The position numbers and the translations under genes are program-made. A DNA stretch of 41,148 nucleotides from an uncultured Oscillospiraceae bacterium (GTDB taxonomy: Bacteria; Bacillota; Clostridia; Oscillospirales; Acutalibacteraceae): positions 1 to 41,148 of the forward strand of contig CABULH010000029.1 of NCBI GenBank assembly GCA_902492455.1, written 5' to 3'. This document shows positions 1 to 7,851 of the stretch, one piece after another. How positions within the stretch are numbered: position 1 is the stretch's first letter; every line of letters begins with the position of its first letter. Below the pieces are notes generated by a model, which saw nothing but the letters and a program-made list of their open reading frames with translations, was not told the DNA's origin and did not search any database.

Positions 1-69
1 GGGGCCGCCTTTTACTGTGTGGTCATCGCCTGAGCGGCCCCCCTTGGCTGCCCTTATATTTGACTGAGG

Positions 70-87
70 ATTGGTTTTGCAACCAAT
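70..87. repeat. ATTGGTT/AACCAAT inverted repeat, possible operator
   Basis: ATTGGTT (70-76) and AACCAAT (81-87) form a perfect 7-bp inverted repeat with a 4-nt spacer. A further AACCAAT half-site lies at 150-156, between the -10 box and the ribosome binding site of the downstream DNA-binding protein gene. The position around the promoter suggests an autoregulatory operator. That role is inferred from layout only. Confidence 0.35.
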
Positions 88-112
88 CTGTGCGTATTTG
101 TTACCTTTTGGG

Positions 113-144
113 TTGACGACAAAGGAAATCATTTCGTTTATACT
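113..144 (+). promoter_or_regulatory. promoter of the ribbon-helix-helix gene
   Basis: A TTGACG -35 (113-118) and TATACT -10 (139-144) are separated by 20 bp, longer than the ideal 17. Transcription would begin near 150, just ahead of the GGGAGGAAGG ribosome binding site. It is the only promoter-like pair in the 171 bases before the gene. The first 41 bases hold only an 8-bp GGGGCCGC/GCGGCCCC stem, perhaps the end of a feature outside the window. Confidence 0.4.
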
Positions 145-171
145 ATAAAAACCAATCCGGGAGGAAGGTAT

Positions 172-360
172 ATGTCCCGTGATAAAACAAGCCAATCAAT
201 CCCAAAATCACCCCGGGATGTCCCCGCACGCGATCAGCTGCAGATACGGGTCCCCAAGGGCGAAAAAAAGCGGATCGCCGCTTTTGCCAAAGCGCACGGC
301 GAAAGTATGAACGCCATGATTACCCGGCTGATCCGGGAAGCCCTGGAACAGTCAGAATAA
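172..360 (+). CDS. ribbon-helix-helix (Arc/MetJ-like) DNA-binding protein
   Basis: A 62-residue protein. A basic, disordered N-terminus (1-20) is followed by a short strand-like stretch QLQIRVP (about 23-29) and two predicted helices, KGEKKRIAAFAKAHG and SMNAMITRLIREALEQ. This is the order expected of an Arc-type ribbon-helix-helix fold that dimerises and reads the major groove through the beta strand. The start has a good GGGAGGAAGG site 6 nt upstream. The gene stands alone between its own promoter and an 11-bp hairpin, and the inverted repeat just upstream would suit autorepression. Such proteins are often antitoxins or plasmid/phage regulators, but no toxin gene is adjacent, so the target is unknown. 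Confidence 0.75.
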   Translation: MSRDKTSQSIPKSPRDVPARDQLQIRVPKGEKKRIAAFAKAHGESMNAMITRLIREALEQSE

Positions 361-370
361 TTCCTACTGA

Positions 371-396
371 ATAAAGCCGTTTGCCAACGGCTTTAT
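371..396 (+). terminator. hairpin after the ribbon-helix-helix gene
   Basis: ATAAAGCCGTT (371-381) pairs perfectly with AACGGCTTTAT (386-396) around a TGCC loop, 10 nt after the stop codon. The U-tract that follows is weak (GTTTATG), so termination may be partial. Confidence 0.6.
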
Positions 397-450
397 GTTT
401 ATGGGGTATAAAACGCCCCCAAAGCATACCGAACAAGGGGAGGCGCTGCC

Positions 451-645
451 ATGTCCGCCAAAATCGACCGGTGCGAAAATCGTTTCTGCTTATATTGGGA
501 GAAATCCCGCTGCCTGCTGTCCTATGTGGAGCTGGGCCCCACCGGCTGCTGTGAAAGCTGCATCCAGGCGGAACTGCCGGAAAAATACCTGCAAAAAGAG
601 CGCCGGGAACAACTCCGGCGCCTGGAAGAAGAAAACGGACGATAA
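451..645 (+). CDS. small cysteine-rich conserved protein
   Basis: A 64-residue protein with six cysteines (C8, C13, C21, C33, C34, C37) in its first half and a charged helical tail (EKYLQKERREQLRRLEEE). The cysteine spacing suggests a small metal-binding or zinc-ribbon-like domain. The start is fixed by AGGGGAGG 8 nt upstream. The gene ends a few bases from the convergent tatD gene. I do not recognise a named family and assign no function. Its compact form and good ribosome binding site argue that it is a real gene and not chance coding. Confidence 0.65.
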   Translation: MSAKIDRCENRFCLYWEKSRCLLSYVELGPTGCCESCIQAELPEKYLQKERREQLRRLEEENGR

Positions 646-656
646 GCCCCGCCGCC

Positions 657-1424
657 TCAGTCCAGCCGGAAGAGCCTGCGGGTGTTGGCGGCGGTCTGCT
701 CCAGCAGCGCCTCCACAGTCGTTTCCCGGATCTCCGCGATCCGGGCGGCGGTGTGGGCGATCATGGAGGAATCACAGCGTTTTCCCCGGAAGGGTACCGG
801 GGCCATATAGGGCGCGTCGGTTTCCAACAGCAGCCGGTCCCCGGGAACCGCTGCCGCCACCTCCACCGGCCGGCGGGCATTTTTAAAGGTAACCACGCCC
901 CCCAGACCGATACTCATGCCCAGCCGCACCACCTCCCGCATCATCTCCACGCTGCCGGAAAAGCAGTGCACCACCCCGGCGGGACGGTAGGCGGTCAGCA
1001 GCCGCAGCACATCCTCATGGGCTTCCCGGTCGTGGACGATCACCGGCAGGCCCAGCTCCACGGCTAACGCCAGCTGCTTTTCCATCCAGTAGCGCTGGAT
1101 CTCCCGCGGGCAGGCGTCCTCATAGTGGTAATCCAGCCCGATCTCCCCCACGGCCACCACCTTGTCGCTGCGGCAAAGCTCCCGCAGCCGGTCCATATCC
1201 CCCTTCGCCGCTGTGCCGGCGTTCTCCGGATGGATACCGGCGGCAGCCCAAATGTAGGGATACCGCTCCGCCAACGCGATGCAGCGGCTGGCGGAGGCCA
1301 GGCTGTCGGCGGCGCAGATCACCCCTTCCACCCCCCTGTCCGGCAGAGCGGCCAACAACTCCTCCCGGTCGCGGTCAAATGCCTCCGCGTCGTAATGGGC
1401 GTGGGAATCAAAGATTGCTGCCAT
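657..1424 (-). CDS. tatD: TatD-family metal-dependent hydrolase (DNase)
   Basis: A 255-residue TatD/YcfH-type TIM-barrel hydrolase, a family with 3'-5' DNase activity on single-stranded or damaged DNA. The metal-site motifs appear in order: DSHAHYD at the N-terminus (H8, H10), VAVGEIGLDYH (Glu ligand), VIVHDRE (His), VVHCFSG (His) and LLETDAPYM (Asp). PFRGKRCDSS near the end is also typical. The frame stays open further upstream, but the start at 1424 has AGAGGAAGG 6 nt away and puts the first motif at residue 6, as in relatives. Length matches the family. It lies 25 nt downstream of the ATPase gene on the same strand and is probably co-transcribed with it. Confidence 0.93.
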   Translation of the reverse strand: MAAIFDSHAHYDAEAFDRDREELLAALPDRGVEGVICAADSLASASRCIALAERYPYIWAAAGIHPENAGTAAKGDMDRLRELCRSDKVVAVGEIGLDYHYEDACPREIQRYWMEKQLALAVELGLPVIVHDREAHEDVLRLLTAYRPAGVVHCFSGSVEMMREVVRLGMSIGLGGVVTFKNARRPVEVAAAVPGDRLLLETDAPYMAPVPFRGKRCDSSMIAHTAARIAEIRETTVEALLEQTAANTRRLFRLD

Positions 1425-1449
1425 GTAGCCTTCCTCTTTCTGTCCTTTT

Positions 1450-2226
1450 TTATCCTTCATCGGTGTTCTCCGATTCCTCCAGCAGAATCCGCAGCAGGGC
1501 CGGATAGCGGTTGAGAAAATCCCGGGTGACCCGGAAATGGTCCGTTTCCTCATACTTCACCCGCCGGATGCCGTCTCCGTCCAGCTGATAGATCACGCTG
1601 TCCGGGTAAGCCATGAGAATCGGCGAGTGGGTGGCGATAATCAGCTGGCTTCCCCACCGGACCAGACGCTGCATGGCAGTAAGCATCGCCATCTGCCGCA
1701 TGGGAGAGAGCGCCGCCTCCGGCTCGTCGAAGAGATACAGCCCGTCTCTGCCCAGCCGTTCATTGAGCAGGGCGAAAAAGCTTTCTCCGTGGGATTGTTC
1801 GTGCAGGGGGCCGCCGTAATTGTCCCCCAGCAGCGGCGCGTCGGAAGGAAACTCGTCCAGCTCCTGAATGTAGGTAGCGACGTTGTAAAAGCTCTCCGCC
1901 CGGAGAAAATAGTTGTCCCGGGGCGGCAGCGGCCCCTTTTCCAGCCGCAGATACCGGTACAGCTGGGAGTGGGTGTCCCGGGTGCTCAGCCGGAAATTGC
2001 GGCCGCCCCCCTCCGGACAGCAGCCGCAGGCAATGGCCAACGCTTCCATCAGGGTGGATTTGCCCATGCCGTTGTCCCCGATGAAAAAGGTCACCTTTTC
2101 GTGAAGGGGCAGGGCGTGCAGGTGCCGCACCGCCGGAATGCAGAAGGGATAGTCGGAAAAATCCGGCACCCGCTCCCGGTCCAGCTCCAGCCGCCGCACA
2201 TAGGGCTTGATCCGCAGCCCCTCCAT
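1450..2226 (-). CDS. AAA-family ATPase (ABC/SMC-like, AAA_21 type)
   Basis: A 258-residue single-domain ATPase. It has Walker A GDNGMGKST (50-58), an ABC-signature-like HGESFF (146-151), Walker B LYLFDEPE (D167/E168) and the switch histidine in IIATHSPIL (H200). The set is typical of the stand-alone ATPases related to the RecF/OLD head domain. No nuclease or membrane domain is fused. AGGAAGGGGGAG precedes the ATG. The tatD gene follows after 25 nt, so a nucleic-acid-related role is possible but unproven. A very strong terminator just upstream separates it from the AI-2E transporter gene. Confidence 0.85.
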   Translation of the reverse strand: MEGLRIKPYVRRLELDRERVPDFSDYPFCIPAVRHLHALPLHEKVTFFIGDNGMGKSTLMEALAIACGCCPEGGGRNFRLSTRDTHSQLYRYLRLEKGPLPPRDNYFLRAESFYNVATYIQELDEFPSDAPLLGDNYGGPLHEQSHGESFFALLNERLGRDGLYLFDEPEAALSPMRQMAMLTAMQRLVRWGSQLIIATHSPILMAYPDSVIYQLDGDGIRRVKYEETDHFRVTRDFLNRYPALLRILLEESENTDEG

Positions 2227-2243
2227 CGCCGTCTCCCCCTTCC

Positions 2244-2285
2244 TAAAATCAACAGGGCCGCCGCATCCGCGGCGGCCCTGTTGAT
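2244..2285 (-). terminator. strong terminator after the AI-2E transporter gene
   Basis: A perfect 17-bp stem (2248-2264 with 2269-2285) around a 4-nt loop lies just after the transporter stop codon. On the minus strand it is followed by TTTTAGG, which fits Rho-independent termination of that gene before the ATPase gene. Confidence 0.9.
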
Positions 2286-2288
2286 CCG

Positions 2289-3578
2289 TTACTCCGTCTC
2301 CTGCGGTTCCTTTTCACTGTCGTCGTCCGCCGCCGGTTTTGGTTCGGCTTCCGCCGCTTCTCCGTCCGTATCATCCGGCGGCAAAGGCAGCGCTTCTTCC
2401 GCTGGTCCCTCCGCTGCCGCGGCGGGACTTTTCACCCGGTTGCGGTAAGTGATGAGATCGTTGAGCAGCATCTGCACCGTCGCCATCACCGGCACCCCCA
2501 GGAAAATACCCCAGAAGCCGAAAAGTCCGCCGCCCACCGTAATCGCCAGCAGTACATAAATAGGCCGCACGCCCACGGTATGCCCCACGATTCGGGGCTG
2601 GATGATATTGCCGTCCAGCTGCTGCATCACCAGGATATAGCCGCCGACAATCAGCGCCTGCCACCAGACCTCACCGGTCAGCAGGGTGATGATGACACAG
2701 ATCACGCCGCCGATAATGGCGCCGAAATATGGGATCATGTTCATCAAGCCCACCATCATGCCCAGCAGCGGAGCGTTGGGAACGCCGATGATCAGCAGAC
2801 CGACGGAAATCAACACCGCCACCAAACAGGCGTCCAACAGCTGGCTGTAAAGATAGTTGTAAAAGATTCCGCCGATTTTGTGGCTGTAGGAAGCCACCGT
2901 GTCCAGCCACTTCTTTTTCATGAACAGGCCGCACACCGAACGCAGCGCCCGGAACAGGGATTCCCGGCTGGCGAGCATATAGACGGAAATGATGACCGAC
3001 ATGAAGATATTGAGCAGGGAGGTGGTGAAAGCCATCACCCCGCTGAGGGAACTGAGGATCCGTTCCACCGTCACATTGTCCCGGATATAGCCGTAAATCT
3101 CGTTAAATTTTTCATTGAGATCCAGCCCTTCCAAGATACCGCCGGGCTTAGTGTATTCGTTGAGCCATTCCATTACCCTGTTGAATAGGGGCGGCAGATC
3201 CTTGATGAGCATGTTGACGAAATCCGTGATGCCTTTGATCAGCGCCGGAATGGCGAAGCCCAAAATCAACCCGAGGATACCCAACAACGCCAAATACACA
3301 ATCAGAATGGAAACTCCTCTGGCGTGCTTGGTAATAAAGGGGATGTGCCGCCGCTGAAACAATTTTTCCAGCTTGTTGCTGGGAGCGTAGAGCAGAAACG
3401 CCAAACCGAACCCGATCACAAACGGGCTGAGGATACCGATAATCCTGCCGAAAAAGGAAAAGATCTTGTCAAAATTATCCACGGTTTTGTAAACCGCGAT
3501 AACAGCCACCGCCAGCAGAAAAAGCATCAGCCAGAAGGTGATATTGCGGAACCGCCGCCTCTTCATACCTGGGATCAC
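2289..3578 (-). CDS. AI-2E family transporter (TqsA/YdiK-like membrane protein)
   Basis: A 429-residue polytopic membrane protein of the AI-2E/UPF0118 family. Hydrophobic segments lie at about 13-30, 42-65 and 85-115, followed by a soluble-looking region at about 115-190. A further run of segments includes the typical conserved stretches LLGMMVGLMNMIPYFGAIIG and GFWGIFLGVPV. The last 40 residues form an acidic, Pro/Ala-rich tail (EEALPLPPDD...), probably cytoplasmic. Family members are linked to export of signalling molecules or Na+/Li+ antiport, so the substrate cannot be read from sequence. The start is GTG at 3578, supported by AAGGG 6 nt upstream; ATG at 3566 is an alternative. The upstream leader holds a repeat element with an extended -10 box. 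Confidence 0.88.
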   Translation of the reverse strand: MIPGMKRRRFRNITFWLMLFLLAVAVIAVYKTVDNFDKIFSFFGRIIGILSPFVIGFGLAFLLYAPSNKLEKLFQRRHIPFITKHARGVSILIVYLALLGILGLILGFAIPALIKGITDFVNMLIKDLPPLFNRVMEWLNEYTKPGGILEGLDLNEKFNEIYGYIRDNVTVERILSSLSGVMAFTTSLLNIFMSVIISVYMLASRESLFRALRSVCGLFMKKKWLDTVASYSHKIGGIFYNYLYSQLLDACLVAVLISVGLLIIGVPNAPLLGMMVGLMNMIPYFGAIIGGVICVIITLLTGEVWWQALIVGGYILVMQQLDGNIIQPRIVGHTVGVRPIYVLLAITVGGGLFGFWGIFLGVPVMATVQMLLNDLITYRNRVKSPAAAAEGPAEEALPLPPDDTDGEAAEAEPKPAADDDSEKEPQETE

Positions 3579-3791
3579 CCGCTTCCCTTATGATTCTATC
3601 TTCTATAGTATGCCGCATTCATCCGGAGAATGTACCCGATCCGGCAAAACGCGGCGACACAGTCCCGCTCCCGTCAAAAGCAATCGGGTTTGGACGTATG
3701 TCAAAAATGCGTGCTTCCAGAGTTAATGCGAAGCATTTACTCCAAATGGCTACGCAAGGGATTCTTCAGTATACCGGGACTATGCCCCACC
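3579..3791 (-). other. leader region between the branched repeat and the AI-2E gene
   Basis: No coding sequence is convincing here. On the minus strand it holds a second GGTATACT -10-like box (rc of about 3769-3776), a small AATGC-ttc-GCATT hairpin near 3725-3738, and a CATACTATAG stretch near 3602-3612. A promoter close to the gene is likely, but no clear -35/-10 pair stands out. Confidence 0.35.
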
Positions 3792-3883
3792 GGAAGAATG
3801 CCAGTGCGGCGAAGCCGCAGGAGGCTGTTCAAGCCGACCGGCATTCTTCAGAGAGAAAATCTTTGATTTTCTCCATTATACCA
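3792..3883 (-). repeat. branched-hairpin repeat element, copy 1
   Basis: On the minus strand the element begins with an extended -10, TGGTATAAT (rc 3875-3883), preceded by TTGTTT at a 16-bp spacing. A GAGAAAATC/GATTTTCTC hairpin follows. Then an outer 10-11 bp stem (GGAAGAATGCC/GGCATTCTTC) encloses two inner hairpins, GGCT-tgaac-AGCC and GCGGC-ttc-GCCGC. The copy at 18061-18153 matches over the whole length except for about four bases. Two of those differences are in hairpin loops and two in the linker before the outer stem, with one touching its terminal pair. This could be a promoter-carrying mobile element or the start of a structured RNA. It lies upstream of the AI-2E gene in the same orientation. 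Confidence 0.6.
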
Positions 3884-3912
3884 CATTCTGGCCATAAAAC
3901 AAGCATGCGGGC

Positions 3913-3949
3913 TTGCAGCGGAAAATCCCCGCCGCAAACCCTGCAAGCG
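3913..3949 (-). terminator. hairpin after the transglutaminase-like lipoprotein gene
   Basis: On the minus strand GCTTGCAG pairs with CTGCAAGC, with an inner GCGG/CCGC stem, starting 9 nt after the stop codon. The downstream T-rich stretch (CTTGTTTTATGG) is offset by several bases, so this is a moderate terminator candidate. Confidence 0.5.
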
Positions 3950-3957
3950 CTGAAACC

Positions 3958-5184
3958 CTATTTCTCTTTATACAGCGTGATGGTATGGTATTTATCCTGG
4001 GTCCGGGTGGTATACGGCCACATAGATATCCCCTCATCCTGCAGCAGCTTATCCACCTGGGAGATCAGATCAGCGGATCTGGCGACAATGGAGGCGGCGC
4101 CGAGATAGGCGATTTCGGAAAACCGCAGATCCACTATTTCCGCTCCCTTCCGCACCTGACGGGCGATGGCCTGGGCGATGACATCCTTTCGCGGGATTTC
4201 CAGATAATTGCCTGTGCGACGGTAGTAATTGGCGTCGGTGGAAGTACAGGTATCCACCCCGATATTCTCGCCGTCCAAACGATGGGTCAGCAAGATTTCC
4301 TCCGTGGTGAGATTGAAGAAGGTATGCCGGGGATTATCCTCGCTGTCGTTCCAGGTAGCGTCCAGATGATAATTGAGGCCATCAATGGTGACCATATTCC
4401 ACATATGGGCCACATTGTTGTCGTCGAAGCCTCCCACCAGCGTGGCTTTCATCCCTACTGTCTGGAGCAGCAGCTGCATGGAACGGGAATACCCTTCGCA
4501 GACCGCTTTTCCCTCCACCAAGGCGCCGTATGCGGAAAAGGCATTGGGAAAAAGCAGCGCCGGATCTTCGCTGGCCGCCGCCTCCTTATCATAGGAGCAG
4601 ATTTCCAGCAGCTGATCGTGAAAATACAATTCGGTTTCGAATTCATCCTCGCTGCCCCGGCTGTTCACCAGCTGACTCACCACCCGCTCCAGCTTGGTTT
4701 GAGCCTGTTCCCGTTCCCGGGCGTTCATGGTAAACACCAGCGTGAACACATCGTAGTAATCCACCCCGCCGGCGCGGTAGCCCTTGTAGCTGTAAGTGTT
4801 GCCGATATAAAAGAACTGGGGATTATCCCAGGTAAAGGCCGTATAAATCATCTGCGCTTCTTCCCGGCTGAGCAAGGCTTCGGGAAGAGGAATTTCCAAT
4901 CCGGTGCTGTACTCCTTCACGCTTCCTTCGGCGGTATCGCGTATGCTGACGGTTTCGTCGCGGCCAAAACTCTCCTTCACGGCGGTATACACCGCGCCGT
5001 AATTGTTCCGCAGCCGGTTATCCAGGTGCTTATAACACCATTTGTCCGCATATTCCTCCAGATACTTGTCGGAGGAGGGTACGGAAACATCGCTCTCCCC
5101 GGAGGAAGATCCAGGCCATATAAAGGAGCAGCCGGATAAGACCAGCATGCCAATCAAGGCTAATCCTGCCAATAACCGTCTCAA
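3958..5184 (-). CDS. transglutaminase-like lipoprotein
   Basis: A lipoprotein of about 408 residues, anchored outside the membrane. The signal peptide (RRLLAGLALIGML) ends in the lipobox VLSGC. The C-terminal half carries a transglutaminase/protease-like core with GKAVCEGYS (Cys), NNVAHMWN (His) and YHLDATWND (Asp), at C234, H265 and D280 when counted from an ATG at 5199. The preferred start is TTG at 5184, because GGAGG lies 8 nt upstream of it, inside the longer frame, whereas the ATG at 5199 has no ribosome binding site. All three catalytic residues are present, so protease or cross-linking activity on cell-wall or surface proteins is plausible. It is a single gene with its own leader. Confidence 0.82.
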   Translation of the reverse strand: MRRLLAGLALIGMLVLSGCSFIWPGSSSGESDVSVPSSDKYLEEYADKWCYKHLDNRLRNNYGAVYTAVKESFGRDETVSIRDTAEGSVKEYSTGLEIPLPEALLSREEAQMIYTAFTWDNPQFFYIGNTYSYKGYRAGGVDYYDVFTLVFTMNAREREQAQTKLERVVSQLVNSRGSEDEFETELYFHDQLLEICSYDKEAAASEDPALLFPNAFSAYGALVEGKAVCEGYSRSMQLLLQTVGMKATLVGGFDDNNVAHMWNMVTIDGLNYHLDATWNDSEDNPRHTFFNLTTEEILLTHRLDGENIGVDTCTSTDANYYRRTGNYLEIPRKDVIAQAIARQVRKGAEIVDLRFSEIAYLGAASIVARSADLISQVDKLLQDEGISMWPYTTRTQDKYHTITLYKEK

Positions 5185-5442
5185 AAAGGGAACCTCCATG
5201 GTTGATGATCGGCCATCGGCCGCTTAATCTTTGTTTCGCTCAAACCGGGCTTCCGCTCCTCGGCAAACGCAGAAACACACAAACTCCCGCCCGAAGAATT
5301 CATCTGCGTCTTTCTTGTTGGCCCACATGAATTCCTAGAAGAGAAAAGTTTCACTTTATTCATTGTATCACAATTCTACTGTTTTCCCATGGGGATTCCA
5401 GCATTTTGCTTATAGAAATCTCACAGCAAAACTATATATATT

Positions 5443-6387
5443 TTATTTCTTATTACTAAACGTGTTTTTCAGGCTGGCTGCTTCTTCCTTTACTTCAAAA
5501 CGAATAGCGTCACCGCTGCCCAAATATTCGCCTTCCACCTGGGTAACGGCGCAGATATCGGCACTGGTATTGCGGGAGGCGAGATACAACAGCGCCTCCT
5601 TGGAAGCGTTGAAATGGGAAACCCGGATATCCGTAGTCATATAATTGACAATATTGCTGAAATCCTCATCCGCCTTGTCCTTGCGGGAATCAGTGAGATA
5701 CTGGTTGACAATCGCCGTGGTGAGCTGAGAATGAATTTCCGCCTGCTGCCGGCGGCCGCCGTGCCATGCCGGATACTTCAGCACATCCACCACCTGAGCG
5801 GCTGTCAGGCTCTGCCTGCCCCCGTTGAGCTTCAAATAATAAGAGCCGTCGGCGCTGGTGTAATCCAGGCTCTCGGGCAAAACCATAATCACGCCGTTGT
5901 TCAGATAGGTGATGATCTTCTGCAGATTGGGGTAGGTCACCACCGCATAGTTATTGATTTCCAGATTGAGCAGGTCGGCAACCGCCTCTTCCGTTGCCGC
6001 GATTCCTCTATCGGCGTAGAGTTCAAACAGCCGCGGCTGTTCTGTTCCCACATCCACCGCTGTTTCCCTGGGCAGCGCCAGAGAACGAATGCGGGCGTTG
6101 GCTGGATCCATCCGCAGGATAACAAAGCTCTGCGCCTGACCGCTTTCCTCCGGAACAATCAGCAGATTCCGCGCGTCCTCTGCGGTAAAAACAGGACCGG
6201 ATATATTCAGCAGGGTGGAGGAAGAGGAGGATCTCCCCTTGGTCTCCCCGTTGAGCTTGACGATGGCCCACAAACACAGGCCGCCGAATATCACCAGAAA
6301 AAGCACAAAAACCAGCAGAAAAACCACCATGCTGCTGGCGCGTCCTTTTTTCTTCTTTTTGGGCTGCATAGATGCCATTCTTTCCAT
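5443..6387 (-). CDS. LytR-CpsA-Psr (LCP)-like membrane protein
   Basis: A protein of about 314 residues with a basic cytoplasmic start (QPKKKKKGR), one membrane helix (about 19-45) and an extracellular LCP-like domain. LCP landmarks are ILRMDPANARIRSLALPRET, the central LLNLEINNYAVVTYPNLQKII stretch split by NN, and GRRQQAEIHSQLTTAIV. LCP enzymes transfer wall teichoic acid or capsule precursors to peptidoglycan. Here the usual PRDT is PRET and the last arginine-rich motif is altered (an EIHSQ ending), so catalysis may be lost or changed. AGGAGAGG lies immediately before ATG 6387; the ATG at 6378 is an equally reasonable start. A TATACT -10 (rc 6443-6448) lies upstream. Confidence 0.7.
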   Translation of the reverse strand: MERMASMQPKKKKKGRASSMVVFLLVFVLFLVIFGGLCLWAIVKLNGETKGRSSSSSTLLNISGPVFTAEDARNLLIVPEESGQAQSFVILRMDPANARIRSLALPRETAVDVGTEQPRLFELYADRGIAATEEAVADLLNLEINNYAVVTYPNLQKIITYLNNGVIMVLPESLDYTSADGSYYLKLNGGRQSLTAAQVVDVLKYPAWHGGRRQQAEIHSQLTTAIVNQYLTDSRKDKADEDFSNIVNYMTTDIRVSHFNASKEALLYLASRNTSADICAVTQVEGEYLGSGDAIRFEVKEEAASLKNTFSNKK

Positions 6388-6760
6388 CCTCTCCTGGGTT
6401 CCCGCCGCCCTCCGGCGGCGGGCTGCTGTGGATACAGTTAAAAGTATAGCAAATTCGGCGCAGTTTTGACAGGAACAACCTTGTAACGCCCGGCTACAAG
6501 GTTGTAACCTTTCCTTCCTCTTCCCAAGAAAATAGTATCCTCAGTATACCCCGATCCGCCGGATTTCTCTCATGCTGCTTTTCGTCCGTACAACCGGGAA
6601 CATCTTGGCCGTCTTTTTCGCCATCTGCCATAAAAATCCATTCTATTATAAATAGCTTCCGTGAAAAAGTCCAGTAAAAGGCCGAAAAGTCTGACATTTT
6701 TTGCAGATTTTACATTCCCGACAAAAGAGGACTTTATTTTTTGACACGAAAAGCGGTCGA
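6388..6760. other. intergenic region upstream of the LCP-like gene
   Basis: The region contains the probable -10 of the LCP-like gene (rc 6443-6448) and a perfect 11-bp inverted repeat ACAACCTTGTA/TACAAGGTTGT (6475-6485 with 6495-6505). The repeat sits just upstream of that promoter and could be an operator or an end-of-transcript hairpin. Short reading frames on the minus strand between 6530 and 6697 lack convincing ribosome binding sites. I see no other gene. Confidence 0.4.
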
Positions 6761-6793
6761 AAAGAAAAAATGCGGGCCGCTGTACGGCCCGCA
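6761..6793 (-). terminator. terminator of the aldo/keto reductase gene
   Basis: A 9-bp stem TGCGGGCCG/CGGCCCGCA (6771-6779 with 6785-6793) is followed on the minus strand by a T-rich run (rc of AAAGAAAAAA, 6761-6770). It lies 28 nt after the reductase stop codon. Confidence 0.88.
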
Positions 6794-6821
6794 GAATTCC
6801 CTATCCTGTTTTTCACGCAGC

Positions 6822-7739
6822 TTAGGGCAGAATATTTCCCGCCGCTTTGTATACCGCGTACCATTCCTCCCGGGTCAGCTCCGCCTCCGCACCGCGGCAG
6901 ATTTCCGTCAGCCTGGCTGCCTTGGTGGTGCCCGCGATAGGCTGCATCTGAGCGGGATGCCGCAGAATCCAAGCCATCACCATGGCGTTTACCCCCACGC
7001 CCTTTGCTTCCGCCAGCTCCCGCAGCACCCGGTTGAGCTCCCCATACCGGTCGCTGTCCAGGAAGAGCCCTTCAAAAAAGCCGAATTGGAAGGGGGACCA
7101 GGGCTGAATGGTGATATCCTTCAGCCGGCAGTATTCCAGCACGCCGCCGTCCCGGACAGTGGAGGCGGCGTCCAGCATGTTGACATGGATGCCCGCGTCG
7201 ATCATCCCGGTATGGGCGGGGCCGAACTGCAGCTGATTGGCAATCAGCTTTTGATGCAGCCAGGCACTCAGTAGCTCCATCTGCATGGGATTCTGATTGC
7301 TGACCCCAAAATACCGTACCTTGCCGGCCGCATGCAGCCGGTCAAAGGCTTCCGCTACCTCTTCCGGCTCCATCAGGGTATCCGGACGATGAAGCAGCAG
7401 CACATCCACATAATCCGTATCCAGCCGTTTCAGACTCTCTTCCACCGAAGAAAGGATGTGCTCCCTGGAAAAATCAAAGCAGACGCCGGGGCGGATGCCG
7501 CATTTGGTTTGGATAATCATTTTGTCCCGGGGGATTCCCGCCGCCTTAACCGCGCGGGCGAACACCCGCTCCGATTCTCCGCCGCCGTAAATATCGGCGT
7601 GATCGAAAAAGTCCACGCCGCCGTCCACGGCAGCGTTCAGCAGCGCTGCGGCCTCCGCCGTGTCCAGCGCATTGATCCGCATACATCCCAGAGCTACCGC
7701 CGAAGCGGGCAGCACCCCGCCCACTTTGATTCTTTTCAT
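6822..7739 (-). CDS. aldo/keto reductase (YdhF-like)
   Basis: A cytoplasmic NADPH-dependent oxidoreductase of about 305 residues with the (beta/alpha)8 aldo/keto reductase fold. The catalytic tetrad is visible as D46 and Y51 in FFDHADIYGGGESE, K79 in IIQTKCGI and H117 in VLLLHRPD. The substrate-facing GVSNQNPMQ and the cofactor-loop PIAGTTKAARL also fit. The pattern is closest to the E. coli YdhF-type group. An ATG 12 nt upstream (7751) abuts the GGAAAGG site directly, so the internal ATG at 7739 is preferred. The gene is monocistronic, with terminators on both sides. The natural substrate is unknown. Confidence 0.9.
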   Translation of the reverse strand: MKRIKVGGVLPASAVALGCMRINALDTAEAAALLNAAVDGGVDFFDHADIYGGGESERVFARAVKAAGIPRDKMIIQTKCGIRPGVCFDFSREHILSSVEESLKRLDTDYVDVLLLHRPDTLMEPEEVAEAFDRLHAAGKVRYFGVSNQNPMQMELLSAWLHQKLIANQLQFGPAHTGMIDAGIHVNMLDAASTVRDGGVLEYCRLKDITIQPWSPFQFGFFEGLFLDSDRYGELNRVLRELAEAKGVGVNAMVMAWILRHPAQMQPIAGTTKAARLTEICRGAEAELTREEWYAVYKAAGNILP

Positions 7740-7795
7740 GTCCGCAACCATCCTTTCCGGGCCTTACCGCCCGCCGAATTTCATTGTTCCAAAGA

Positions 7796-7837
7796 AAAAA
7801 GGCCGCCGCAAAATCGGGCTTGCGCGGCGGTCTTTTT
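7796..7837 (-). terminator. terminator between the Tic20-like and reductase genes
   Basis: AAAAAGGCCGCCGC (7796-7809) pairs with GCGGCGGTCTTTTT (7824-7837), with one G-T pair. A and T tracts on either side make it work in both directions. It follows the Tic20-like gene on the minus strand. Confidence 0.9.
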
Positions 7838-7851
7838 CATTTCCTATAAAT

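Noticed and set aside
657..2448. Long plus-strand frames opposite tatD, the AAA ATPase and the AI-2E gene
   Set aside because: They are complementary-strand shadows of GC-rich genes with clear motifs on the minus strand.
6494..6697. Minus-strand reading frame of 67 codons, and an internal basic 27-codon frame (MAKKTAKMF...)
   Set aside because: No convincing ribosome binding site or promoter spacing, no recognisable domain, and the region lies between a terminator and the LCP-like promoter.
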